DNA of 22,294 nucleotides from Thermaceae bacterium. Its GTDB lineage: Bacteria; Deinococcota; Deinococci; Deinococcales; Marinithermaceae. Below are positions 7,291 to 14,416 of this stretch, in pieces. A model generated the notes under the pieces. The model searched no databases. It was not told the origin of the DNA and saw only the letters and a program-made list of their open reading frames with translations. The stretch lies in the NCBI GenBank assembly GCA_027023115.1, contig JALVWZ010000427.1, forward strand, positions 1-22,294, given 5' to 3'. Made by a program: the position numbers and the translations under genes. How positions within the stretch are numbered: position 1 is the stretch's first letter; every line of letters starts with the position of its first letter.

Positions 7291-7822
7291 GCCGGTTAAG
7301 CAGTACGACTATACGGTGCTGGTCATCTTGTTCGCCGCGATCGTATTTGCGATCCGTGGCGTTACGCTGGCCGCCTGGGCGCTCGTTTGGGTATGGGGCG
7401 CGGCGATGGCGCTAATAGCACTCTCCCTTGGAGTAGTAGCTAGTCTGAGCCTGAATAAACAGGGCGTTTCGGCCTTCTTGCGCTTTGGGGCCCAGGGCGT
7501 AGCCGGGCGCTTGATTTTGGCGCTTTGGGCGCTCTTGACCGCATTGGCGTCGCTTTATCTTGCCCTGCAGGGGCATCCGGTCCTCGTGCTTGTCGCAGTC
7601 TCGCTCATGGTGGTGGTTTTGCCGGGAACCGGCACATTGATTGTTGACGAGTACGTGCAGGGCCTCATCGCCAGAGGAGCCGCGCTCGCCGGCGGTGTAG
7701 GTCTGGTCGCTGCCATGCTGCTGGCGGCCTTTAGGTTGCCGGGGCTTGACGTTGCATTGGGCGCGTTCTCTTTCTACGTGGGGACTTTAGAAGTCTACGT
7801 TTGGCGATCCCTGAAGAGCTGA
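7277..7822 (+). CDS. Six-segment integral membrane protein, cassette partner of the Xre regulator
   Basis: A 181-residue very hydrophobic protein. Hydrophobic segments are seen at about 12-26, 31-55, 78-97, 100-117, 131-152 and 157-175, joined by short loops. No catalytic motif or transport signature was recognised. The ATG at 7277 follows GGAGG (7266-7270) by six bases and lies inside the end of the Xre gene, so the two are co-translated. Small Xre regulators of this type are often encoded next to membrane proteins of DUF2178-like or similar unknown families; the function of those pairs is mostly not known. The predicted membrane location is firm, any function is not. A nested hairpin includes its stop codon. 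Confidence 0.75.
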   Translation: MNGRKPVKQYDYTVLVILFAAIVFAIRGVTLAAWALVWVWGAAMALIALSLGVVASLSLNKQGVSAFLRFGAQGVAGRLILALWALLTALASLYLALQGHPVLVLVAVSLMVVVLPGTGTLIVDEYVQGLIARGAALAGGVGLVAAMLLAAFRLPGLDVALGAFSFYVGTLEVYVWRSLKS

Positions 7823-7856
7823 CCGGTCCGGTTCGGTAAGCGTGAACCCTGTCAGC
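7818..7856 (+). terminator. Nested hairpin at the end of the membrane-protein gene, possible terminator
   Basis: GCTGAC (7818-7823) pairs with GTCAGC (7851-7856), and inside it GGTTC (7830-7834) pairs with GAACC (7844-7848). The hairpin includes the TGA stop. There is no T-run after it, so it may stabilise the 3' end or be a weak or Rho-dependent stop rather than an intrinsic terminator. Confidence 0.3.
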
Positions 7857-7898
7857 GTGGCGCTAGCACCCGAATCGGCGGCTTGCTCCGAACTGCGT

Positions 7899-7904
7899 TA
7901 AACT
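7899..7904 (+). promoter_or_regulatory. Candidate -10 box (TAAACT) of asnS
   Basis: TAAACT ends six bases before the asnS ATG and no Shine-Dalgarno sequence intervenes, giving the same leaderless layout as hisS and mobA. No clear -35 was found. Confidence 0.4.
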
Positions 7905-7910
7905 CGGGTC

Positions 7911-9230
7911 ATGCAACGCGCATTTATCGAGGAGATAGCCCGTTTCGAAGGAGAAGAGGTGCGGCTTGCCGGCTGGCTGGTCAACAGGCGCAGCAAGGGC
8001 AAGCTGCACTTCTTGATCGTCCGCGACGGCACCGGCTTCATTCAGGCGACCGTCTTCAAAGGAAACGTAGACGCGGCCACCTTTACCCGCGCCGATCACC
8101 TGCGGCAGGAAACGGCGCTCGAGGTCTTCGGCCGGGTCAAGGCCGACGCCCGCGCTCCCGGCGGGTACGAGATAGAAGTTTTGGGGTTGGAAGTCCTGAG
8201 CGAGCCGGAGGGCGAGTACCCCATCACTCCCAAGGAACACGGCATCGAGTTCCTGATGGACAATCGCCACCTCTGGCTGCGCCACCGCCGACCCTGGGCG
8301 GTAATGCGCATCCGCGACGAGATAGAGCGGGCTACGCACGAGTTCTTCGCGGAACGCGGCTTCGTGCGCTTCGACACCCCGATCCTCACCCCTAACGCCG
8401 TCGAGGGCACCACGGAGCTGTTCGAGGTGGACCTGTTCGACGGCCAGAAGGCCTACCTGAGCCAGTCGGGCCAGCTCTACGCCGAGGCCGGCGCCATGGC
8501 CTACGGCAGGGTCTACACCTTTGGGCCGACCTTCCGCGCCGAACGCTCCAAGACGCGCCGCCACCTGCTGGAGTTTTGGATGATCGAGCCGGAGGCGGCG
8601 TTCATGGAGCACGAAGAAAACGTCGCCCTGCAAGAGGCCTACGTGAGCTACCTGGTGGGGCGCGTTCTTGAAAACCGCTCCCGCGAGCTGGAAATCTTGG
8701 AACGCGACCCACAGGCGCTCGAGCCCGCCGCCGCCGGCGACTACCCGCGCCTCAGCTACCGCGAAGCGATAGACCTGCTCGCCAAACTGGCCGACTCCGG
8801 CGAGGACGTCGAGGCCATCCCCTACGGCGAAGACTTTGGCGCTCCGCACGAGGCGGCGATTAGCCGCCAGTTCGACAGGCCGGTCTTCATCGAAAAGTAC
8901 CCCGCCGCCATCAAGGCCTTCTACATGCAGCCAGATGATCAGGACCCCAGCTTGGTCAAGAACGATGACTTGCTGGCACCTGAAGGCTACGGCGAGATAA
9001 TCGGCGGATCCGAGCGTATTCACGAGCCGGGCTTACTGCTGAAGCGCATTCGCGAACACGACCTGCCCGAAGAGGTATTTGACTGGTACCTGGACCTGCG
9101 TCGCTACGGCGCCGTGCCGCACTCCGGCTTTGGCCTGGGCCTCGAGCGCACCGTCGCCTGGATCGCGGGGCTGGCTCACGTACGCGAAGCCATCCCCTTC
9201 CCGCGAATTTACACGCGGATGCGCCCATGA
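7911..9230 (+). CDS. asnS: Asparaginyl-tRNA synthetase
   Basis: A 439-residue class IIb synthetase that attaches asparagine to tRNA-Asn; the length matches Thermus-type AsnRS. The N-terminal OB-fold anticodon domain spans 1-100 ([11 protein letters not shown] at 17-27). The catalytic domain has motif 1 around 145-165, the [11 protein letters not shown] loop at 184-194, motif 2 [15 protein letters not shown] at 208-222, and motif 3 [15 protein letters not shown] at 406-420. It lacks the GAD insertion of bacterial AspRS, which separates it from that enzyme; the archaeal-type AspRS is a relative to exclude, but HLLEFWM and the overall match favour AsnRS. Its presence lets the cell make Asn-tRNA directly. 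It probably heads a transcript with the next three genes. Confidence 0.93.
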   Translation: MQRAFIEEIARFEGEEVRLAGWLVNRRSKGKLHFLIVRDGTGFIQATVFKGNVDAATFTRADHLRQETALEVFGRVKADARAPGGYEIEVLGLEVLSEPEGEYPITPKEHGIEFLMDNRHLWLRHRRPWAVMRIRDEIERATHEFFAERGFVRFDTPILTPNAVEGTTELFEVDLFDGQKAYLSQSGQLYAEAGAMAYGRVYTFGPTFRAERSKTRRHLLEFWMIEPEAAFMEHEENVALQEAYVSYLVGRVLENRSRELEILERDPQALEPAAAGDYPRLSYREAIDLLAKLADSGEDVEAIPYGEDFGAPHEAAISRQFDRPVFIEKYPAAIKAFYMQPDDQDPSLVKNDDLLAPEGYGEIIGGSERIHEPGLLLKRIREHDLPEEVFDWYLDLRRYGAVPHSGFGLGLERTVAWIAGLAHVREAIPFPRIYTRMRP

Positions 9231-9246
9231 GATATGTATCACTAGT

Positions 9247-10308
9247 ATGGGAGATAGTGTACTTGTGAACTCTAATACCGTCGAACTGCCCGAAAACGTC
9301 GAGTTGCTGCTGGTGACCCGACCCGAAAACGTCCGCTATCTCAGCGGCTTTACCGCACCGGAGGACGCGCTGGTGGTCTTCTCCCCTGCCGGGGCGACCC
9401 TATTTACCGACGCGCGCTACGAAGAACAGACGCCCGCCGAGTCGCGTATCCCCGTGGAGATAGTCAACCCCCGCGAGGGCTACGGCTTTCTGACCCCATA
9501 TCTGCGCGGTAAAACGGTGGGTTACGAAGCCGCGCACCTCCCTTGCGCCCGCCTGCGAAAGGTCGAGGCCGCCTGCGGCTGCGAGCTGACACCCACCGAG
9601 GGCGCCATTGAGGCGGCCAGGGCAGTTAAGGGCCCTGAGGAGGTCGAGAAGATTGCCGCCGCCGCGCGTCTCGCCGACCAGGGTCTGGCCCACATCTTGC
9701 CGCTAATACAGCCCGGCGTCGCGGAGCGGGACCTGGCCCTCGAGCTGGAGTTCTGGCTGCGCAAGAACGGAGCTGAGAAAGCCGCGTTCGATTTCATTGT
9801 CGCTTCCGGCGCACGTGGCGCCCTGCCCCATGGCGTAGCCTCGGAAAAGAAGATAGCCGCCGGCGAGCTGGTAACCATCGACTTTGGCGCGGTCGTGGCG
9901 GGCTACCACTCCGACATGACGCGCACCGTCGCAGTCGACAAAGCCGCACCGGAGATGCGACGGGTGTTCGAGGTCGCGCTGGAAGCCCTGGAAGCCGCCT
10001 TGACGGCTCTGCGCCCGGGCATGGTCGCCCGCGAGCTGGACGCCGTAGCCCGCCGGGTTATCGAAAAGGCCGGTTACGGCCCCCGTTTCGTGCACTCTCT
10101 GGGTCATGGCGTAGGGTTGGAGATTCACGAAGCGCCCTTCCTCAACCCCCGTTCCGAGGAGGTCCTAAGGCCGGGAATGGTGGTAACACTCGAGCCGGGC
10201 ATTTACCTGCCCGGTAAGGGCGGCGTGCGCATCGAAGAGCTTGGAGTGGTTACCGAATCCGGCATTCGCCTCCTCTCCCACGCTCCCCGTGGCTGGCTGG
10301 AGGTCTAG
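9247..10308 (+). CDS. M24B family metallopeptidase (Xaa-Pro aminopeptidase / prolidase)
   Basis: A 353-residue cytoplasmic dimetal aminopeptidase. The N-terminal creatinase-like domain spans about 15-125. The C-terminal pita-bread domain has all five metal ligands: Asp212 (TIDFG), Asp223 (HSDMTRT), His287 (GHGVGLEIHE), Glu316 (TLEPGIYL) and Glu330 (RIEELGVV), plus His195. The enzyme cleaves Xaa-Pro bonds; sequence alone does not separate aminopeptidase P from dipeptidase PepQ, and the short N-terminal domain fits the PepQ-like group. The start is taken as ATG 9247, 16 bases after asnS; GTG at 9265 is also possible. The open frame extends into asnS, but that part is outside the fold. The next gene begins directly after its stop. 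Confidence 0.9.
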   Translation: MGDSVLVNSNTVELPENVELLLVTRPENVRYLSGFTAPEDALVVFSPAGATLFTDARYEEQTPAESRIPVEIVNPREGYGFLTPYLRGKTVGYEAAHLPCARLRKVEAACGCELTPTEGAIEAARAVKGPEEVEKIAAAARLADQGLAHILPLIQPGVAERDLALELEFWLRKNGAEKAAFDFIVASGARGALPHGVASEKKIAAGELVTIDFGAVVAGYHSDMTRTVAVDKAAPEMRRVFEVALEALEAALTALRPGMVARELDAVARRVIEKAGYGPRFVHSLGHGVGLEIHEAPFLNPRSEEVLRPGMVVTLEPGIYLPGKGGVRIEELGVVTESGIRLLSHAPRGWLEV

Positions 10309-10857
10309 TTGTACCGTCGCGTCCGCTTCCTGCTGCTAGCTGCCCTGCTGCTCGCGGCCTGTGCACCGCGCCAGACCGTTTCGGTCGAACAGCGCCTCTA
10401 CACAGTCGCCAAAGGCGATACCCTCTACTCGATCGCCAGCCGCTTTGGAGTGGAGGTCGGCGAGCTGCAGCGGGCCAACGCGCTTGACGGCACGACTATC
10501 CACCCGGGCCAGGTTTTGAAGATTCCCCAGCCGACGGCTCCTGCCCATCCCGATTCTTTCAGTCAGGTGGGCGTCGCCTCCTGGTACGGGCCGAACTTCA
10601 ACGGCCGCCGCACCGCCAGCGGTGAGGTATTCGACATGTACGAGCTTACCGCGGCGCACCGCAGCCTGCCCTTCGGCACACTCGTGCGGGTCACCCGGCT
10701 CGACAACGGCGCCAGCGTGGTCGTACGGATCAACGATCGCGGCCCGTTCAAGAAAGACCGCATCATCGACCTGAGCTACGCCGCCGCCTTGAAAATAGGG
10801 CTGGTGGCCAGCGGCACCGCAACGGTGCGGCTCGAGGTAGTTTCCTGGGGTAATTAA
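10309..10857 (+). CDS. LysM-RlpA lipoprotein (septal ring / peptidoglycan-binding)
   Basis: A 182-residue envelope protein. The signal peptide [18 protein letters not shown] has a lipobox ending in Cys18. A LysM domain follows at 30-74 ([30 protein letters not shown]), then the RlpA-type double-psi beta-barrel at 86-178 ([36 protein letters not shown]) with His117 and Asp143. LysM binds peptidoglycan and RlpA barrels in some bacteria cut glycan strands lacking peptide stems; here a LysM replaces the SPOR domain seen in E. coli RlpA. The start is TTG at 10309, directly after the previous stop; GGAGG (10299-10303) lies five bases before it and the signal peptide begins correctly. The stop shares one base with the nfo ATG (TAATG). 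Confidence 0.9.
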   Translation: MYRRVRFLLLAALLLAACAPRQTVSVEQRLYTVAKGDTLYSIASRFGVEVGELQRANALDGTTIHPGQVLKIPQPTAPAHPDSFSQVGVASWYGPNFNGRRTASGEVFDMYELTAAHRSLPFGTLVRVTRLDNGASVVVRINDRGPFKKDRIIDLSYAAALKIGLVASGTATVRLEVVSWGN

Positions 10858-11654
10858 TGTACTACGGTTTTCACAACTCCATTAGCGGCAAGCGCGGCTA
10901 CGCCGCCGCCCTCGACGCCGCAGCAGCCATGGGCACCACCGCCGCCCAGCTTTTTGCCAAGAGCCCCCGCAGCTGGAAGACCCGCAACCTCAAGCCCGGC
11001 GAGGCCGAGGCTTTTCGCGACGCTTTGGCCATAGGGCCGGTGCGCAGAACGGCAATCCACGCTTCTTACCTGGTCAACCTTGGCGCCAGCGGCGAGCTGT
11101 GGGAAAAGAGCATCTTCAGCCTAGCAGACGACCTCTACAAAGCGGCTTTACTGGGCGTCGACTACGTGGTCGTCCACCCCGGCTCGGGCGATCCGGAGCG
11201 CGTTCGCGTCGGCGCACTCAAGGCGCTCGCGCTCGCTCCCGCGGGCGCGAAATTGCTGCTCGAAAACGTTGCCGGCGGCGGCCGCAAGGTGGGCCGTCGC
11301 TTAGAGGAACTGGCCGGGGTAATCGAAGGAACTGCGCTAGGCGTTTGCTTCGACACCTGCCACGCGTTCGCGGCGGGTTACCCGCTCCACCAGGACGCCG
11401 CCGGCGTGATAAGCGAGCTTGACGAAGTGATCGGCCTGGAGCGGGTACCCCTCTTTCACCTCAACGATTCCCAGGGGGCTTTCGCCAGCGCCGTTGACCA
11501 CCACGCCAACCTGGGTCAGGGCGCCATCGGCGCTGCCCTGGCCGATTTCGTTCGCGACCCGCGCCTGGCCGACAAGACCTTCATCATGGAGACCCCCAAG
11601 GAGTACGACGCCATGAATCTGCGCACTTTGCGCTCCTGGCTGGCAGACACCTAG
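10857..11654 (+). CDS. nfo: Endonuclease IV (AP endonuclease)
   Basis: A 265-residue TIM-barrel enzyme that nicks DNA 5' of abasic sites in base-excision repair. All nine zinc ligands known for E. coli Nfo have counterparts: His68 (AIHAS), His107 (VVHPGS), Glu136 (LLENVAG), Asp166 and His169 (FDTCHAF), His201 (FHLND), Asp214 and His216 (VDHHANLGQG), and Glu245 (METPKEYD). It is about 20 residues shorter than E. coli Nfo, as is common in thermophile relatives. It starts at the ATG overlapping the previous stop by one base, so it is coupled to the RlpA gene. It is the last gene of the plus-strand run; the gap after it carries a heptad-repeat element. Confidence 0.94.
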   Translation: MYYGFHNSISGKRGYAAALDAAAAMGTTAAQLFAKSPRSWKTRNLKPGEAEAFRDALAIGPVRRTAIHASYLVNLGASGELWEKSIFSLADDLYKAALLGVDYVVVHPGSGDPERVRVGALKALALAPAGAKLLLENVAGGGRKVGRRLEELAGVIEGTALGVCFDTCHAFAAGYPLHQDAAGVISELDEVIGLERVPLFHLNDSQGAFASAVDHHANLGQGAIGAALADFVRDPRLADKTFIMETPKEYDAMNLRTLRSWLADT

Positions 11655-11683
11655 GCTCAGCTACCCAACACGTTGTTCACCAA

Positions 11684-11700
11684 CTCCGGAGCAGGCGGAG
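11684..11700. repeat. Short hairpin preceding heptad array (CTCCG/CGGAG)
   Basis: CTCCG (11684-11688) pairs with CGGAG (11696-11700) across a 7-base loop, about 30 bases after the nfo stop. It precedes the second heptad array just as the CCCC/GGGG hairpin precedes the first. No T-tract follows. Confidence 0.4.
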
Positions 11701-11702
11701 TG

Positions 11703-11751
11703 TGGTAGGTAGCAGGAGATGGGAAGTGGGGCGTGAGATGTGGGCGGTAAG
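11703..11751 (+). repeat. Degenerate G-rich heptad repeat, copy 2
   Basis: Seven consecutive 7-base units can be laid out, for example TGGTAGG at 11703, AGATGGG at 11717, AAGTGGG at 11724 and ATGTGGG at 11738. The period and composition match the array at 6441-6491, and both lie a short way downstream of a plus-strand operon behind a small CTCC-containing hairpin. This suggests a dispersed intergenic element. Confidence 0.55.
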
Positions 11752-11907
11752 CAGACCGTCATTTCGCCGGCCCTAAGCCGAACAGAAGGCCGTCATTACC
11801 GCCCCCTCGGATTGCGCGAGATGGAACCCGGACCGTATCATTCCCCGTCGCTCTTGGACGTCGTAAGAAACAACGGCGACGACGCAAAGCTCCAAACGCG
11901 ACTTCTG
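11752..11907. other. Convergent intergenic stretch, no gene seen
   Basis: This part of the 341-bp gap between nfo and pxpBC has no convincing gene: short open frames have no ribosome-binding site and translate to repeat-like peptides. CCGTCATT occurs twice (11757 and 11793) in different surroundings, which may be debris of dispersed palindromic repeats. Confidence 0.4.
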
Positions 11908-11941
11908 AAAACAATCTCGGCACCGGCTTTCGCCGGGATTG
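11908..11941 (-). terminator. GAAA-loop hairpin, likely terminator of pxpA-pxpBC
   Basis: On the minus strand CCGGC-GAAA-GCCGG forms a 5-bp stem with a stable tetraloop; outside it CAATC pairs with GATTG across a 6-base one-sided bulge, and TTTTC follows. It begins about 55 bases after the pxpBC stop. The GGCGAAAGCC core is also common in dispersed intergenic repeats, so it may have spread as one. Confidence 0.5.
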
Positions 11942-11995
11942 CGTTAAAGCTCGTTGCGACGGGGACGGCGTGAACGACGCTTTCGAACCTTACTG

Positions 11996-13510
11996 TTAGA
12001 GCTCGGCGCTGCAGAACAGCCGTTCCCGGCAGCCCAGCTCGAACCTTACCCGCGAACCCTCGCGCAGTTGACCAGCCTTCCAAAGGTCGCGCGGGTGCAC
12101 AATGGCCGGTTTGGCGTAACCGCCGACGGTGCCGCGGTCGGCTAGCAATAGCAGCGGCTCGCCGCCGGCAGGCACCTGGATCGCGCCGATGGGAATCGCT
12201 TCGCTGGTTACCTCGCCGCCCAGGGCAACGGCGCCTCCCAGCCGCAACCCCATCCGGTCGGCCTTTCCCACCGTGAAGAGGCTGCCGGTCAGCGCCGCCA
12301 GCGATTCTTCGCTTGCTTGCGGTCCGGGGCAGACGCGCAGCGTTGTTTCTTCTGCAGTCAGGGCCGGCATTTCCCAGCTTCTGGGCAGCAGCCCCTTGCC
12401 GGTGTTTCCGTAGAGTACGTCGCCTGCCGCCAGCGGCCTGCCGATGCGCCCCTTCAAATCCGGGCTAACGCTTCCCAAGAACTCGGCCGCGTCGAATCCC
12501 CTCGCTACCGCCAGGTAGCTGCGGGCGCCCTGTCGCCCGGGCTTTAACTTGAGCACTTCGCCCTTTCGCAGCATGAAGGAGCGTGCCTCGGGGGCGCCGC
12601 TGGTGGAGGGCCCGTAACCCGCCAGGGCCACCATTACGTCGTCCAGGGCTTCCAGTTCGGGAGCAAGTAGGCTGATCTCGAGCGCAGGCGCGTCGCGGCG
12701 GTTACCCAAAAGGGCGTTGGCTACTGCGTGCGAGTACGGGTCGAGCGGGCCGCTCCGCGCTAGGCCGTATCGCCCCTGACGGTAGCGGCCGCCGTCGACC
12801 AAGAGCGTCAGCAGGCCACCATTGCCTATACGCAGCAAGGGCCGGCCCTCTTCCCGCAATAGCTCGACGGGTTGCGGGGGCGCCGGTACCTCGCCTTCCC
12901 GGGGAACAAAGCGCACCCTGTCGCCGGGCTCGAGCAGAAACGGCTCCGTGCGGTAAGGGTCGTACACCCTTACCAGCGCCCTACCCAGAATGTGCCAGCC
13001 GCCGGGCGTTTCCTGCGGGTAGATGCCGGTCTGCTGCCCGGCCATGGCCACGCTCAGATGGGGCACCCGTAAACGCGGCCTGGGGCGCCTGGGCAGGCGT
13101 ATCTGCTCGGGCACCAGTCCCATGAAAGGGAAGCCGGGAGTAAAACCGACGGCGTAGACGCGATACTCCGGGCTCGAGTGCAAGCTGACCACCTCTTCTT
13201 CGCTCAGGCCGGTCTGAGCCGCCACCTCCGGCAGGTCATAGCCGCCGTAGCTGACCGGCACCTCCACCAGCTCCCGCTCGGGAACGTCTTTGGCGTCGGT
13301 AAGTGAGCGGCGCGCCCAGCGCAATACTCGAGCGCAGTTCGTGCGGCTGGCGTCGTACTCGATAAAAATCCGGTTGTAACCCGGAATCCAATCGGCAATC
13401 CAGACCGGAGGGTTGGCCTCTATCTGCTGCGCAGCCCGCCAGACCCGCGCCCCCGTTTGCGGCGAAACGTCGTCGCCGAAGATTAGATATACTCCGCCCA
13501 ACACGCGCAT
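11996..13510 (-). CDS. pxpBC: 5-oxoprolinase subunits B and C fused (PxpB-PxpC)
   Basis: A 504-residue natural fusion of two proteins usually made separately. Residues 1-215 match PxpB/KipI (GFTPGFPFMGLVP, GGWHILGRA, LEPGDRVRFVP). Residues 225-500 match PxpC/KipA, the biotin-carboxylase-associated cyclophilin-like domain (GNGGLLTLLVDGGRYR, GPLDPYSHAVANALLGN, GRIGRPLAAGDVL). With PxpA they form the prokaryotic ATP-dependent 5-oxoprolinase, which opens 5-oxoproline to glutamate and was formerly annotated as allophanate hydrolase or Kip kinase inhibitor. The ATG at 13510 directly follows the pxpA stop, so the order is pxpA then pxpBC in one operon. No other domains were seen. The fusion fixes B:C at equal amounts. 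Confidence 0.93.
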   Translation of the reverse strand: MRVLGGVYLIFGDDVSPQTGARVWRAAQQIEANPPVWIADWIPGYNRIFIEYDASRTNCARVLRWARRSLTDAKDVPERELVEVPVSYGGYDLPEVAAQTGLSEEEVVSLHSSPEYRVYAVGFTPGFPFMGLVPEQIRLPRRPRPRLRVPHLSVAMAGQQTGIYPQETPGGWHILGRALVRVYDPYRTEPFLLEPGDRVRFVPREGEVPAPPQPVELLREEGRPLLRIGNGGLLTLLVDGGRYRQGRYGLARSGPLDPYSHAVANALLGNRRDAPALEISLLAPELEALDDVMVALAGYGPSTSGAPEARSFMLRKGEVLKLKPGRQGARSYLAVARGFDAAEFLGSVSPDLKGRIGRPLAAGDVLYGNTGKGLLPRSWEMPALTAEETTLRVCPGPQASEESLAALTGSLFTVGKADRMGLRLGGAVALGGEVTSEAIPIGAIQVPAGGEPLLLLADRGTVGGYAKPAIVHPRDLWKAGQLREGSRVRFELGCRERLFCSAEL

Positions 13511-14266
13511 TCAGTAAGCGGCTACTTCTACGCCTGCAGCCAGTAGCGCTTCGCGTACCGCCCGGGCGATCTCCACCGCCTCGGGGTTGTCACCGTGAAC
13601 GCAGAGGGTTTCGGCCTGCACCGCCACCTCGCCGCCGTCCAGCGCCGGGATCTTCCCCTCCAGTACCATTTGCACCGCCCGCTCGGCAGCCTTTTGTGGG
13701 TCGCGGATAAGCGAACCCGCCATGCTCCTGGGGGAAAGGCGCCCGTCGGATAGATATGCACGGTCGGGGAACGCTTCGCGCACGTAGCGAACTCCTACTT
13801 CTCTGGCCGCTTCTTCCATGGGCGTGCCGAAGAGCAATACCAAGGGCAGCTCCGGATCGTAATCTTTTACCGCCTGCGCTACCGCCTTGGCGGTCTCCTT
13901 GTTGCGTACCATCTGCAAGTAAAGCGCGCCGTGTGGCTTGACGTGATGCATTTTCATGCCCTCTACCCGCAAGAACGCCGCCAACGCGCCAATCTGATAG
14001 AGAACGTCGGTGTAGGCCTGGTCAGGCGTAACCGCCAAGTCGCGGCGACCAAACCCGACCAGGTCGGGGAAGCCCGGATGCGCGCCGACCGCTACGCCGT
14101 GTTTCTTGGCCAGCCTGACGCTCTTCTGCATGGTTAGAGGGTCGCCAGCGTGAAACCCTGCGGCTAGGTTCACCGAACTGAGTATCGGAAAGAGCGCTTC
14201 GTCGGCCCCCATCTTCCAGTGCCCATACGATTCGCCGGCGTCAGCGTTGAGATCAATCTTCTTCAT
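13511..14266 (-). CDS. pxpA: 5-oxoprolinase subunit A (LamB/YcsF family)
   Basis: A 251-residue protein of normal family length. Conserved blocks are DLNADAGESYG at 5-15, NLAAGFHAGDP at 33-43, GAHPGFPDLVGFGRR at 61-75, and VKPHGALY at 109-116. PxpA acts with PxpB and PxpC to hydrolyse 5-oxoproline in the cytoplasm, a damage product formed by spontaneous cyclisation of glutamine and glutamate. The start is ATG at 14266, with GGAGG (14275-14271) four bases upstream; an ATG six codons earlier precedes that site and would extend past the conserved N-terminus. A TAAAAT box at 14288-14283 could be its -10, giving a very short leader. It is divergent from the TRAP operon, and the shared 150-bp region carries several palindromes. 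Confidence 0.95.
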   Translation of the reverse strand: MKKIDLNADAGESYGHWKMGADEALFPILSSVNLAAGFHAGDPLTMQKSVRLAKKHGVAVGAHPGFPDLVGFGRRDLAVTPDQAYTDVLYQIGALAAFLRVEGMKMHHVKPHGALYLQMVRNKETAKAVAQAVKDYDPELPLVLLFGTPMEEAAREVGVRYVREAFPDRAYLSDGRLSPRSMAGSLIRDPQKAAERAVQMVLEGKIPALDGGEVAVQAETLCVHGDNPEAVEIARAVREALLAAGVEVAAY

Positions 14267-14316
14267 GTTGCCTCCCTGCCTCATTTTACACGCCCAGAGA
14301 GCCCTTCAGGACGCAT

Positions 14317-14366
14317 GTTCCTATTCGCTGGCATAGAACGGACTCACAATTAATTGTCCCTGAGGG
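14317..14366. promoter_or_regulatory. Palindrome cluster in the pxpA/dctP divergent region
   Basis: Three symmetric elements lie side by side: GTTCCTAT/ATAGAAC with a one-base bulge (14317-14339), a perfect ACAATT/AATTGT palindrome (14346-14357), and CCCT-G-AGGG (14358-14366). The last two abut and sit just before the TATAAT box of dctP, where a regulator would act. Which protein binds is not known; no regulator gene is adjacent. Confidence 0.5.
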
Positions 14367-14368
14367 CA

Positions 14369-14374
14369 TATAAT
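14369..14374 (+). promoter_or_regulatory. -10 box (TATAAT) of the TRAP operon
   Basis: A perfect TATAAT lies 42 bases before the dctP ATG. A -35 at the usual distance would fall in the ACAATTAATTGT palindrome and is poor, which fits a regulated promoter that needs an activator. Confidence 0.6.
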
Positions 14375-14416
14375 TGCAAGTGGAAGGTGAACGCTAGTCT
14401 TAACGGAGGAAGAACT

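Noticed and set aside
7863..9023. 386-residue open frame on the minus strand inside asnS
   Set aside because: Antisense to a complete, well-conserved AsnRS; no motif or ribosome-binding site. Long antisense frames are expected at this base composition.
11740..12083. Two short open frames (77 and 81 aa) in the nfo-pxpBC gap
   Set aside because: No Shine-Dalgarno site; one reads IPAKAG, the usual mistranslation of the GGCGAAAGCC repeat; one runs into pxpBC.
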